A stretch of DNA of 64,000 bases from Mesorhizobium sp. YM1C-6-2 (GTDB taxonomy: Bacteria > Pseudomonadota > Alphaproteobacteria > Rhizobiales > Rhizobiaceae), in contig NZ_RCIZ01000006.1 in assembly GCF_003666685.1 (NCBI RefSeq), positions 62,001 through 126,000 of the forward strand, read 5' to 3'. A program made the translations under genes and the position numbers. The notes beneath the pieces were generated by a model, which saw only the letters and a program-made list of their open reading frames with translations, was not told the DNA's origin and searched no databases. The stretch's first letter is position 1, and every line of letters begins with the position of its first letter. This document shows, one piece after another, positions 29,061-37,279 of this stretch.

Positions 29061-30374
29061 CTATGGCTGAAACTCGACCGTGACGCGCAACCCAGGCGCG
29101 TTGTCGGACAGCTTCAGCGTGCCCCCATGCAGCTTGACGATGGCGTCGACCAGCGCCAGTCCCAATCCGCTGCCGGGAGTCGAACGGCTGCGGTCGAGGC
29201 GATAGAGGCGGCGCAGGACAGTCTGCTGTTCGGCCGCCGGGATGCCAGGGCCTCGGTCGGCCACGGTGATTGCGGTACCATCGACGGTCAGGACGACGGG
29301 ACCGGGCGGACTGTGGCGCAGCGCGTTCTCGATCAGGTTGGCGATAACCTGGCCAAGCAAGGTGCGTTCGCCCCTTATCGTGCCAGGTGCGTGCAGGGTC
29401 AGGGTCAGGTCGTGGCCGGTTTCCAACGCCGCCGGTTCGTAGAGCTCGGTCATGGTCTGGGCCAGTGATCCCAGGTCAACGGCGGTAAACCGCGCGCGCG
29501 GGCTGCCACCTTCGATCTGTGCGATCTGCAAAAGCGCCTGAAAGGTCGCGACGATACCGTCGACCTCTGCCGCCGCGCGGTCCAGCAGCGTCAGGCCGGG
29601 GGCTTGGGCACGTGCCTGGTCCAGCAGGACCGCCAGCCTCTGGATCGGTGTTTTCAGGTCATGCGCGATGTCGGCGGAGACTTGGCGCAGGGCGGAGACG
29701 GAAGCCTCCTGCGCCGCCGCCAGCCGATCGATCCCCAGTCCGACACGCGTCAGATCGTCGGGTGCGCCCGGCAGTGTGGGCAGGCGCGCAGCCAGGTCGC
29801 CGGTGGCAAGGCGTTCCAGCGTGTCCTCGATGGCCCTCAGGCGCTGTGCTGATCGGAACGCGAAGATGATCCCGCCGCCCAGCACCAATAGCGCGGTGGG
29901 CAGCAAGGTGAATGTCAGAACCTGCAGGAAGATTTCGCGTAGATCGTGGAAGGCGTCGGCATCCTGACCGGCACTGAGTTCGCCCCCCGCGACCTTCTTG
30001 CGCAGAAGGATGTAGCTGCCCTCGACGTCTCCCGTTTCATCTTTGAGCCTGACTTCAGCCAGCTTGTCCTTAGGGAGGGGACCAAGGTAATTGCCCACCG
30101 ATCCCTGGGGGCCGTCATACCGCAGTATGACGTGATCGGCATCGGCCCGTGCTGCGGCGGTTCTGACGGCGCTTGCAATGTCCTCGGGCCGATCGGAGGC
30201 GGACAGCGCGTCGATTTGCAGCTCCAGCGCCGTCTCGGCTGCATCCATCAGCGCGTTGTTGGCCAGCCACCACGTCACGCCAAAGGTGACCAGGCTGACA
30301 ACCAGAAACAGCGCCACCAGCCGTAGCGTCAGGCGCATCGGCGTGGTGCGCAGAACCTCGAGCAGGCGGTTCAT
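29061..30374 (-). CDS. Sensor histidine kinase
   Basis: This 437-residue membrane kinase has one helix at about residues 16-38, a periplasmic sensor of about 115 residues, a second helix around 155-175, and HAMP. The dimerisation/phosphoacceptor site is SADIAHDLKTPIQRLA (His near 243). The ATPase boxes are N (NLIENALRHSP), G1 (DRGPGIP) and G2 (GSGLGLALV). It overlaps the response regulator stop by 4 nt and is the last gene of the PepSY/regulator/kinase operon. The stimulus is unknown. Confidence 0.92.
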   Translation of the reverse strand: MNRLLEVLRTTPMRLTLRLVALFLVVSLVTFGVTWWLANNALMDAAETALELQIDALSASDRPEDIASAVRTAAARADADHVILRYDGPQGSVGNYLGPLPKDKLAEVRLKDETGDVEGSYILLRKKVAGGELSAGQDADAFHDLREIFLQVLTFTLLPTALLVLGGGIIFAFRSAQRLRAIEDTLERLATGDLAARLPTLPGAPDDLTRVGLGIDRLAAAQEASVSALRQVSADIAHDLKTPIQRLAVLLDQARAQAPGLTLLDRAAAEVDGIVATFQALLQIAQIEGGSPRARFTAVDLGSLAQTMTELYEPAALETGHDLTLTLHAPGTIRGERTLLGQVIANLIENALRHSPPGPVVLTVDGTAITVADRGPGIPAAEQQTVLRRLYRLDRSRSTPGSGLGLALVDAIVKLHGGTLKLSDNAPGLRVTVEFQP

Positions 30375-31042
30375 GCATCGATCCTGTAGCCGGCGCCGCG
30401 TACGGTCCTTATCAGCTCAGTGGGGAAGGGTTTGTCCACCTTGGCGCGCAGCCGCGAGATATGGCTTTCGACAACATTCGTCTGCGGGTCGAAATTCAGA
30501 TCCCACACGGCTTCCAGCAGCATGGTGCGGGTCTGCACCCGGCCCTTGTGACGCAGTAGGCATTCCAGCAGGGCAAATTCGCGCGGCAGCAGGTCGATCT
30601 CGACATCGCCGCGGGTGACGGTTCGGCGGATCAAGTCCATGCGCAGATCGCCTGCGGTCAAGGTCGGCTCCATGTCCCGCATCTGCGGCCGGCGCGCCAG
30701 GGCGTTGATGCGGGCCGACAATTCGCCAAAAGCGAAGGGTTTGACGAGGTAGTCGTCGCCACCCGCGTTCAATCCCTCGATGCGGTCGTCGACGCCGCCA
30801 AGCGTGGTCAGGAAGATCGCCGGCGTCAGATTCTTCGCCGCCCGCAGCGTACGCACCAGCGACAGCCCGTCCAGATCGGGCAACATCCGGTCGACAACCA
30901 GCACATCGAAGTCGTTGGTCTGCGCGGTGATGAGACCGTCGCGGCCATTCCGACAGAGGTCGGCGACATGGCCTTCCTCCCGCAGCCCTTGCAGGATGTA
31001 GTCGCCGGTCGCGGGGTCGTCTTCGATCACCAGAAGGCGCAT
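30371..31042 (-). CDS. OmpR/PhoB-family response regulator
   Basis: The 223-residue regulator has a receiver domain (acidic pair in VIEDDP, phosphoacceptor aspartate in VVDRMLPDLDG near residue 51, lysine in LVKPF) and a C-terminal winged helix (ISRLRAKVDKPFPTELIR and RTVRGAGYRI). The ATG at 31042 starts at the canonical MRLLVIEDD; an upstream alternative at 31084 adds 14 unusual residues. It is translated in an overlapping arrangement with the kinase gene. Confidence 0.94.
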   Translation of the reverse strand: MRLLVIEDDPATGDYILQGLREEGHVADLCRNGRDGLITAQTNDFDVLVVDRMLPDLDGLSLVRTLRAAKNLTPAIFLTTLGGVDDRIEGLNAGGDDYLVKPFAFGELSARINALARRPQMRDMEPTLTAGDLRMDLIRRTVTRGDVEIDLLPREFALLECLLRHKGRVQTRTMLLEAVWDLNFDPQTNVVESHISRLRAKVDKPFPTELIRTVRGAGYRIDA

Positions 31043-31098
31043 CTCGCCCCTTTCGTCAGGCCGGCCCCTCCACGGGGCCGGCACGATGTCATTTAGGT

Positions 31099-31677
31099 TC
31101 AGCCGTTACTTTCACCGTCCTCATGGCTATCATCGTCGTGACCCTTCCGGACAGGGTCAAGCTTGCCATCCGCCGGGTTCAACATGAAGTCATGAACTGA
31201 GCCATCGGCCTTGACGATCTCGACCTCTATGCCGCGAAACTTGCCGTCCTCGCGGTCGCCCTCGATCGCCATCACCTTTCCACCGCCCGCCGCCTCGGCC
31301 TTGGTCACCAGGTCGACCAGCGTGCTGCCCAGCATCTCGGGCGTCACGGCGTCGTCATCGTCGGAGACATCGCCCTTGTCCTTGGTCGAGATCACCGCCC
31401 CGGTAGTGGCATTGATCTTGACCTCGGCGCGTTTGGTGCCGGCGACAGTCTTGACCTCCCAGACGCCGGTACCGTTCTTTTCGTCGAATTCGGCTTTGAT
31501 GGCCTTGCCGCCCGATGCGGTTTCGGCCGCCTTGATGCCGGCAGCGATATCGTGCTGAGCCTTCTGGAACAGGGCAATTTCGGTAAGATCGTCGCTGCCG
31601 GCGGCCAGGGCCGTTCCGGTCAATGCGCTGGTCGAAACCATGCCGGCGATCAGGATAATGGAGGCGGATCTTTTCAT
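31099..31677 (-). CDS. Secreted PepSY-domain protein
   Basis: This 192-residue protein has a signal peptide (SIILIAGMVSTSALTGTALA) and two PepSY-like repeats: one with KAIKAEFDEKNGTGVWEVKT, the other with GKVMAIEGDREDGKFRGIEV. The C-terminal tail is acidic (DDDSHEDGESNG). A good ribosome site (aaggagaa) precedes the ATG at 31677. It heads the two-component operon, and such PepSY proteins often modulate or report to the partner kinase; here that is inference. Metal binding by the acidic tail is possible. Confidence 0.88.
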   Translation of the reverse strand: MKRSASIILIAGMVSTSALTGTALAAGSDDLTEIALFQKAQHDIAAGIKAAETASGGKAIKAEFDEKNGTGVWEVKTVAGTKRAEVKINATTGAVISTKDKGDVSDDDDAVTPEMLGSTLVDLVTKAEAAGGGKVMAIEGDREDGKFRGIEVEIVKADGSVHDFMLNPADGKLDPVRKGHDDDSHEDGESNG

Positions 31678-31965
31678 ACTTGTTTCTCCTTGCATGTGGC
31701 GGCGTCTGGCCTGCCAATGAGAGAAAGGTAGAAGGGTGCCCTGACAGAAAAATCTCGGCTGGATTATCTTTGTGTAATGTTCCAGGGCCGCCATCTCACG
31801 CAGGCCCTGGGTGGTCTTCACGGCTCGGCGCCGTCGCGGGCATAAGCAAGGGAAGCGTCAAGGCGCGACTGCTTCGGCGGTTTTGGTGCGCGGCCACAAA
31901 GGGAAAACGCCCGCACCCCGATAAGGGTGCAGTGCTTTCAACCGTTATGACGGGAAAAGCGTCGT
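31678..31965. other. Intergenic region between PepSY gene and tRNA-Leu
   Basis: These 288 bp hold the promoter of the leftward PepSY/two-component operon. The segment near 31909-31930 (cgcaccccgataagggtgcagtg) has a short imperfect dyad. No integrase remnant or direct repeat of the tRNA 3' end was seen. Confidence 0.4.
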
Positions 31966-32050
31966 TGGTGCGGTCGAGAAGACTCGAACTTCCACGGGTT
32001 GCCCCACAGCGACCTCAACGCTGCGCGTCTACCAATTCCGCCACGACCGC
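31966..32050 (-). tRNA. tRNA-Leu (anticodon GAG)
   Basis: On the minus strand an 85-nt cloverleaf starts GCGGTCG, and the 3' acceptor arm is CGACCGC followed by A and an encoded CCA. The anticodon arm is CAGCG-TTGAGGT-CGCTG, giving anticodon GAG, which reads CUC. The long variable arm (GTGGGGCAACCCGT region) and GTTCGAGTC T-loop fit a class II leucine tRNA. Confidence 0.95.
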
Positions 32051-32369
32051 ACGTCACGAAAGGGCCGGTCGGAACCGGCCCGCGGCATGTAGCAAATCGC
32101 TATATGCGAAACAAGTGCAAAGCCCACTTTATTCCCTGCCGCAGCGAGAGGCGAAATGACACCGCCTTCGCGGCGGCGAAAACCCTTCCGGAACGGCTGA
32201 ATTCCGGATCGAATCCTTCGGTCTCGGGCCTCTTCGTGCCGTCGCGGCGAAGTCCTCGACCTTGTCCCCGAATTCCGTCCGGCCAAACGCTTCAATCTTG
32301 GCGGAACTTGCTCTAGACCTGACCGGCATCGTCCACCCGGCCGCCAGGCCTGTCCCAAGGGAGGCGCCG
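32051..32369. other. Intergenic region between tRNA-Leu and mgtE
   Basis: A strong 8-bp hairpin (gggccggt cgga accggccc, 32062-32081) sits just upstream of the tRNA, and a second small one (ccgccttcgcggcgg) follows near 32162. The region must contain promoters for the leftward tRNA and rightward mgtE. No leader resembling the ykoK or mgtA magnesium riboswitches was recognised. Confidence 0.4.
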
Positions 32370-33785
32370 TTGGAAAACCAGCACGAAGCGACGCCTGGCG
32401 CCGGTTCGCCCGAAACCCACGCCGACATCTACGGCGAGGACGGCGTCATCCGTGCCTCGTTCCTCGCCCATGTCGGCGCCGCCATCGCCGACCGCGACAC
32501 GATCACGCTCAAGAAGGAAGTCGGCGGGCTGCACCAGTCCGAGCTCGGCCACCTCCTGGAGGCCCTGCTGCCCGAGCAGCGTCTGGCGCTGGTCGAACTG
32601 CTCGGCAAGGATTTCGACTTCTCCGCGCTCACCGAGGTCGACGAGGCGATCCGCCTCGACATTGTCGACAATCTGCCCAACGAGCAGATCGCGCAAGCCG
32701 TCCAGGAACTCGATTCGGACGACGCGGTCTACATCCTGGAGGACCTCGACCAGCAGGACCAGGACGAGATCCTGGCGCAACTGCCCTTCACCGAGCGCAT
32801 CAGGCTGCGCCGCTCGCTCGACTATCCGGAAGAGACCGCCGGCCGGCGCATGCAGACCGAGTTCGTCGCGGTGCCGCCCTTCTGGACCGTCGGTCAGACG
32901 ATCGACTACATGCGCGAAGACAAGGACCTGCCCGACCACTTCACCCAGGTCTTCGTCATCGACCCGACCTTCAAGCTGCTCGGCGCCATCGACCTCGATC
33001 AGATTCTGCGCACCAAGCGCGCGGTCAAGGTCGAGGACATCATGCACGAGACGCGCCACGCGATCCCGGCCGCCATGGACCAGGAAGAGGCGGCGCGCGA
33101 ATTCGAGCAGTACGACCTTCTCTCGGCCGCGGTCGTCGACGAGAACGACCGGCTGGTCGGTGTGCTCACCATCGACGACGTCGTCGACGTGATCCAGCAG
33201 GAGGCCGAGGAAGACCTCCTGCGCATGGGCGGCGTCGGCGACGAAGAGCTGTCCGACACCATCGTCGCCACCTCGCGCTCGCGGGTGCCGTGGCTCGCCG
33301 TGAACCTGGTCACCGCCTTCGTCGCCGCTTCGGTGATCAGCCTCTTCGACGCCACCATCGAACATGTCGTCGCGCTGGCGATCCTGATGCCGATCGTGGC
33401 CGGGATGGGCGGCAATGCCGGCTCGCAGACCATGACCGTCACCGTCCGGGCGCTCGCGACCAGGGACATCGACATCTACAATGCCGGCCGCGTCATCCGC
33501 CGCGAGATGGGAGTCGGCTTCATCAACGGCATCGTCTTTGCGCTGCTCATCGGCAGCGTGGCGGGGCTGTGGTTCCAGAGCATGGAGATCGGCGGCATCA
33601 TAGCGACCGCGATGATCGTCAACATGTTCGTCGCCGCGGTTGCCGGCATCCTCATCCCGCTGCTGCTCGACCGTGTCGGCGCTGACCCCGCCGTCGCCTC
33701 GGCGGTCTTCGTCACCTCGGTCACCGACGTGGTCGGTTTCTTCACCTTCCTGGGGCTCGCCGCATGGTGGTTCGGGGTCGCCTGA
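32370..33785 (+). CDS. mgtE: Magnesium transporter MgtE
   Basis: This 471-residue Mg2+ channel has an N-terminal superhelical domain (about residues 40-160), tandem CBS domains (about 160-290; FVIDPTFKLLGAIDLDQIL, VVDENDRLVGVLTIDDVVDV) and five C-terminal helices with MGGNAGSQTMTVTVRAL and TSVTDVVGFFTFLGLA at the pore. I chose TTG at 32370 because aagggagg lies 5 nt upstream and no ATG fits. A TTG at 32262 would add 36 poorly conserved residues. Confidence 0.9.
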   Translation: MENQHEATPGAGSPETHADIYGEDGVIRASFLAHVGAAIADRDTITLKKEVGGLHQSELGHLLEALLPEQRLALVELLGKDFDFSALTEVDEAIRLDIVDNLPNEQIAQAVQELDSDDAVYILEDLDQQDQDEILAQLPFTERIRLRRSLDYPEETAGRRMQTEFVAVPPFWTVGQTIDYMREDKDLPDHFTQVFVIDPTFKLLGAIDLDQILRTKRAVKVEDIMHETRHAIPAAMDQEEAAREFEQYDLLSAAVVDENDRLVGVLTIDDVVDVIQQEAEEDLLRMGGVGDEELSDTIVATSRSRVPWLAVNLVTAFVAASVISLFDATIEHVVALAILMPIVAGMGGNAGSQTMTVTVRALATRDIDIYNAGRVIRREMGVGFINGIVFALLIGSVAGLWFQSMEIGGIIATAMIVNMFVAAVAGILIPLLLDRVGADPAVASAVFVTSVTDVVGFFTFLGLAAWWFGVA

Positions 33786-33807
33786 GCGCACCCGGAAAAG
33801 GCTGAAA

Positions 33808-33823
33808 TTGACTTTTACGTAAA
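33808..33823 (+). promoter_or_regulatory. Promoter with MerR-type dyad ahead of the MerR gene
   Basis: ttgact (33808-33813) looks like a -35 element and is joined to the perfect palindrome tttacgtaaa (33814-33823). LiuR-type MerR regulators are known to bind TTTACGTAAA-containing palindromes, so autoregulation by the adjacent gene is plausible. The -10 element is not clear. Confidence 0.55.
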
Positions 33824-33869
33824 TGCCGTCAGACTCCGCGCCATGCGGAATCGGCCGCAGGGAGCCCCC

Positions 33870-34256
33870 ATGCGGGAATATTACTCGATCACCGAACTGA
33901 CCCGCGAGTTCGACATCTCGACCCGCACGCTGCGCTTCTACGAGGATGAAGGGCTGATCCAGCCGGTGCGACGCGGCCGGACCCGCCTGTTCCGTCCGTC
34001 CGACCGCCATCTCATCCGGCAGATACTCAGGGGGAAACGCCTCGGCTTCTCGATCAACGAGATCCGCGAGATCATCCAGATGTACAGGACGCCGCCCGGT
34101 GAGGTCGGCCAGCTCAAGCTGATGATCAAGCGCATCGAGGAGAAGCGCGAGGATCTCCGCCAGAAGCGCCGGGACCTCGAGGAGACACTCGCTGAGCTCG
34201 ACAATGCCGAGGAGGCCTGCGTCGAGCGGTTGGTCGAGCTTGGCGTCAACACATGA
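33870..34256 (+). CDS. MerR-family regulator, LiuR-like
   Basis: The 128-residue protein has the MerR helix-turn-helix (YSITELTREFDISTRTLRFY), the wing (LIQPVRRGRTRLF), the ILRGKRLGFSINEIREII segment and a C-terminal coiled coil of about residues 80-115. The RFYEDEGL and ILRGKRLGFS elements resemble LiuR, the regulator of branched-chain amino acid degradation. No metal-binding cysteine pattern is present (one Cys near the end). The ATG at 33870 is favoured over an ATG at 33843. Leucine-degradation genes are not nearby, so its targets are probably elsewhere. Confidence 0.85.
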   Translation: MREYYSITELTREFDISTRTLRFYEDEGLIQPVRRGRTRLFRPSDRHLIRQILRGKRLGFSINEIREIIQMYRTPPGEVGQLKLMIKRIEEKREDLRQKRRDLEETLAELDNAEEACVERLVELGVNT

Positions 34257-34313
34257 ATGCCGCCGCGCCAGGTTTTGCCCGGCGCGGCATGTCGGAGAGG
34301 GGCTGACCGGCGA

Positions 34314-36059
34314 TCAGTTCACGAGCACGGACCGTCCGCACGAGACGCCGTTGACGCGGATGTCGGCCTCTCCGACCCGCACGCCGAGCGCTGAGAGAAG
34401 ATTGTAGAGCAGGGCGTCCACAGGGGCGGTGACGCCGCCGAGGATGCTGCTCACGGTGCTCGTCAGGACGCCTTCCGACGGTATCACCAGGCCGAGGCTG
34501 AGAAGGCCGAGGTCCAGCTTGACCTTCAGGTCGAGATCGTCGAGCAGCGAGGCGGTCAGGGATTCTGTCAGGTTGCGTGAGGACACGGATTTGACGGCGC
34601 GGGCGTCGATCTCGCTTTTGGTGAAGTTCAGCGTCGTCGGGTAGAGATTGCCCATGTTGACGTGGGCGCTTCCCGTGATTTTCACGATGGGCATCTGCAC
34701 GATCTTCGCCGGCTGCACCACGGGCTTGGTGGCGAACTGCTTGAGCCCGGCCGGATCTATTTCGCCGATCCAGACCTCCGCTACCCCCGGCTGGGCGGCG
34801 ACGGACACGCGCGCGCTCTCGACCCGGCCGGACGGACAGGAAACGCTCTTCAGCTTGGCTTCCGCATAGGCGAGTTCGACATAGATCGGCAGCCGGATCG
34901 AAGCGCCGAGCAGCCCTCCCGGGCCTCCGACCGACGCGACCATGCGCAGCCTGGTCTGCGCGGTGCGGACGATCGTGCCGGCCTCGCCGATCGCGAACCA
35001 GGGAGAATGCTGGGGCGGTTCGCCGATCGCGAGATCGGCGGTGACGCCGAGCAGGCCGGGGATGGTCAATCCGGTGTCGAGGCTTATCTGGTTGGTCCCG
35101 TTGGCGATTGCCGCGCTCGCGCCCAGCACTTCCATCAGCCCTATTGCGGCATCGAACCCCGCATTGCCCTGGCCGAGGCCCAGATGGCCGACCCTGCCGA
35201 GATCGAAGAGATGCGATAGCGGCAAGTCTATCGTGGTCGACGCAGGGATCGCGTTGGCAATGGCAGTCAGCGCGAGCTGGGCCTGCCGATTGTGCCCGCT
35301 CACGGCGGCAAGCGCGCTGGCGATCTCTCCAATCGTCGCGTCCGCGGCCAGCACGTCGTCATAGGTCCCGGCGGTGATATCTAGTTTGGTGGCGAGCACG
35401 TCGAGGAAGGCGAGCGCGCTGACATCCGTGTCGATCAGCGCATTGTAATCCATGACGCTGAGCGCGATGTTGGCGCCCAGGAGCTTGCCGAGAAGCACAT
35501 TCAGAATGCCGTCGTTGACGCCCACCAGCCTCGATCCGACGGAGAAGGCGGCTTCGGCCGGAAAGCTCGCGATCGCGGTGGTCGAGATGGTCGGCGCGGC
35601 TATCAACCGGCTCGCGAAATAACGGGTTCCCTTCTCGCGAAAGGTCACCTTCACCGCATTGGCGGGCTCGCCGCCGATAACGAATCGAACCTCGGGCGCC
35701 AGGCCGGGGTCTGCTTTGTAGCGTCCCTTCTGGATGCGGACGTCCGACGCCGAGGTCTCGGCGTATAGCGGCAGTCCGGGGCCGGTCTCGATCAACGCCA
35801 CATCCGGATGCCGGTTTTCCCGGAAGGTGGTCAGCACGGCCAGTTCCGCGCGGTCGATATTGGCCGCGGCGACGATGGCGGCGAGATCGGTGATCGACTG
35901 CGCCTCGCGGCGCTCGAGATAGAGAGAACCCTCGTCGACCGCCAGTGCGGCCGCGGCGATGCCGACCGGCAGCAGCACAGCCCCCAGGATCGCCACGTTG
36001 CCGGATGCGTTGCCGAGCCATCGTGTCGCCAGCGATGACCACCCCTTGCCCATGAACAT
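34314..36059 (-). CDS. TadG-like pilus-assembly/secreted protein
   Basis: The 581-residue protein has one N-terminal hydrophobic helix (NVAILGAVLLPVGIAAAALA, about residues 20-40) followed by DEGSLYLERREAQSITDLAAI, the usual start of TadG/DUF2134 proteins. The rest is a large extracytoplasmic domain rich in Ala, Leu and Ile. It directly follows the TadE gene (2-nt gap), so the pair is an operon. The core tad/cpa secretion genes are not in this window. Function beyond Flp pilus association is unknown. Confidence 0.82.
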   Translation of the reverse strand: MFMGKGWSSLATRWLGNASGNVAILGAVLLPVGIAAAALAVDEGSLYLERREAQSITDLAAIVAAANIDRAELAVLTTFRENRHPDVALIETGPGLPLYAETSASDVRIQKGRYKADPGLAPEVRFVIGGEPANAVKVTFREKGTRYFASRLIAAPTISTTAIASFPAEAAFSVGSRLVGVNDGILNVLLGKLLGANIALSVMDYNALIDTDVSALAFLDVLATKLDITAGTYDDVLAADATIGEIASALAAVSGHNRQAQLALTAIANAIPASTTIDLPLSHLFDLGRVGHLGLGQGNAGFDAAIGLMEVLGASAAIANGTNQISLDTGLTIPGLLGVTADLAIGEPPQHSPWFAIGEAGTIVRTAQTRLRMVASVGGPGGLLGASIRLPIYVELAYAEAKLKSVSCPSGRVESARVSVAAQPGVAEVWIGEIDPAGLKQFATKPVVQPAKIVQMPIVKITGSAHVNMGNLYPTTLNFTKSEIDARAVKSVSSRNLTESLTASLLDDLDLKVKLDLGLLSLGLVIPSEGVLTSTVSSILGGVTAPVDALLYNLLSALGVRVGEADIRVNGVSCGRSVLVN

Positions 36060-36061
36060 TT

Positions 36062-36493
36062 TTAGATACCCCCAATCCTGATGGTGGATGAACGTGAGAT
36101 CGTCTTGCCGGGAAGCGGCAGGCGCTCGAGAAAGCGCCAGATTGGCAGGTTGCCGGCGTCGTACTCGACCGAAACCACGAACTGCTGCGCATCGTTGGGA
36201 TTGTCGGCGACTTCGACTTCGAGCTTGTCAGCCTCGATGAAGACATAGCCGCCGCCATTGGTGTCTATGAAGTTCTGGGCGAGCGTCTGGCGCTCGGTTT
36301 CGTTCAGCCCGGCGATTGCCGTTCGCGCCGCATCGGCGGCGATCTGCTGAACCGAATGCGCGGCACCGAAATAGATGCCGTAGGCGATCATTCCCAAGGT
36401 GAGGAAAATGAAGAGCGGCGCTACAATCGCAAACTCGACCGCCGATGTACCGGTTATGCTCTTGAAGAATTTATGCGTATTTCGGTATTTCAT
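36062..36493 (-). CDS. TadE-like pseudopilin
   Basis: The 143-residue protein carries the TadE signature GTSAVEFAIVAPLFIFL near residue 15, with the glutamate at the expected position after a possible prepilin-peptidase site, then one hydrophobic helix and a small soluble domain. It lies upstream of the TadG-like gene. The 249 bp before its start are AT-rich compared with the neighbourhood and probably hold its promoter. Confidence 0.85.
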   Translation of the reverse strand: MKYRNTHKFFKSITGTSAVEFAIVAPLFIFLTLGMIAYGIYFGAAHSVQQIAADAARTAIAGLNETERQTLAQNFIDTNGGGYVFIEADKLEVEVADNPNDAQQFVVSVEYDAGNLPIWRFLERLPLPGKTISRSSTIRIGGI

Positions 36494-36742
36494 GATGCCT
36501 TCCCACGTATGAGAAGATACACCCTGAAAAGCTACGTCAGGTAAAAGTAGTTGTTGGCATTTTAAGCAAAGATACGCTGAGATTACGGTATATATGGCCT
36601 GTAATCATGCAAATCGAAATGCAGCCAAGATTTTTCTGGAAATTTTGCACTGGCCACCAAGCTGTCCGAATCCCGGAAATTTCCTGTCGGCGCGCCTGTG
36701 TGGCGCGAAGCTTGCGCGGAAAGGCCGATTTTCCTCTCGGAA

Positions 36743-37279
36743 TCAGATCCAGCGTCTGACGCGCTTGGCATAGTCGCGGTAGCGCTTGCCGAACTTTTCC
36801 GCCAGCCAGCGCTCTTCCTTGTCGATCGCCATCTTCTTGGTGGCGAAGGCAGCGAGAAGCGCCAGCGGCAGGAACCAGGTGATGCCGAAGACCAGCCCCA
36901 CGCCGATCAGAAGCAGCGTGTTGGCCAGATAGATCGGGTTGCGCGTGACGCCGAACGGGCCCTCGGTGACCAGATGTTCGGGCGGCGTGTTGGGGTTGAT
37001 CGGCGTCTTCGCCCGCGTCATGGCCCGGAAGGCGGTGAAGTACAGCGCCGCCATCGCCAGCAGCGCCAGCCAGCCGACCGCTACCAGAATGTCCGACATC
37101 GGCGGGCCGAGCCAGGGCAGGGGGTAGACGGCGTGCAGGATCACGCTCACCGCGATCGCCGCCAGATAGATCAGCGGTGGCCACGGAACTACGCCGGCCT
37201 TTGTCCCGGCAGGCGCGGGCTGGGGAGTGGCGGGGGCAGGGGCCGCCTGCTTCGCATGCTTCTTCCTGGCGTCGCTCAT
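36743..37279 (-). CDS. Isoprenylcysteine carboxyl methyltransferase (ICMT)-like membrane protein
   Basis: The 178-residue protein has four or five hydrophobic segments and the conserved C-terminal signature of the ICMT/PEMT-like methyltransferases (EGPFGVTRNPIYLANTLLL, then KEERWLAEKFGKRYRDYAKR). It has a Lys/Ala/Pro-rich N-terminal tail. Bacterial members have unknown acceptors. Its start overlaps the end of the upstream DUF1624 gene by 4 nt, so they are co-translated. Confidence 0.88.
   Translation of the reverse strand: MSDARKKHAKQAAPAPATPQPAPAGTKAGVVPWPPLIYLAAIAVSVILHAVYPLPWLGPPMSDILVAVGWLALLAMAALYFTAFRAMTRAKTPINPNTPPEHLVTEGPFGVTRNPIYLANTLLLIGVGLVFGITWFLPLALLAAFATKKMAIDKEERWLAEKFGKRYRDYAKRVRRWI

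Noticed and set aside
31678-32050. Integration (att) duplication of the tRNA-Leu 3' end
   Set aside because: No second copy of the tRNA 3' sequence was seen within the neighbouring 3 kb, and no integrase is present.
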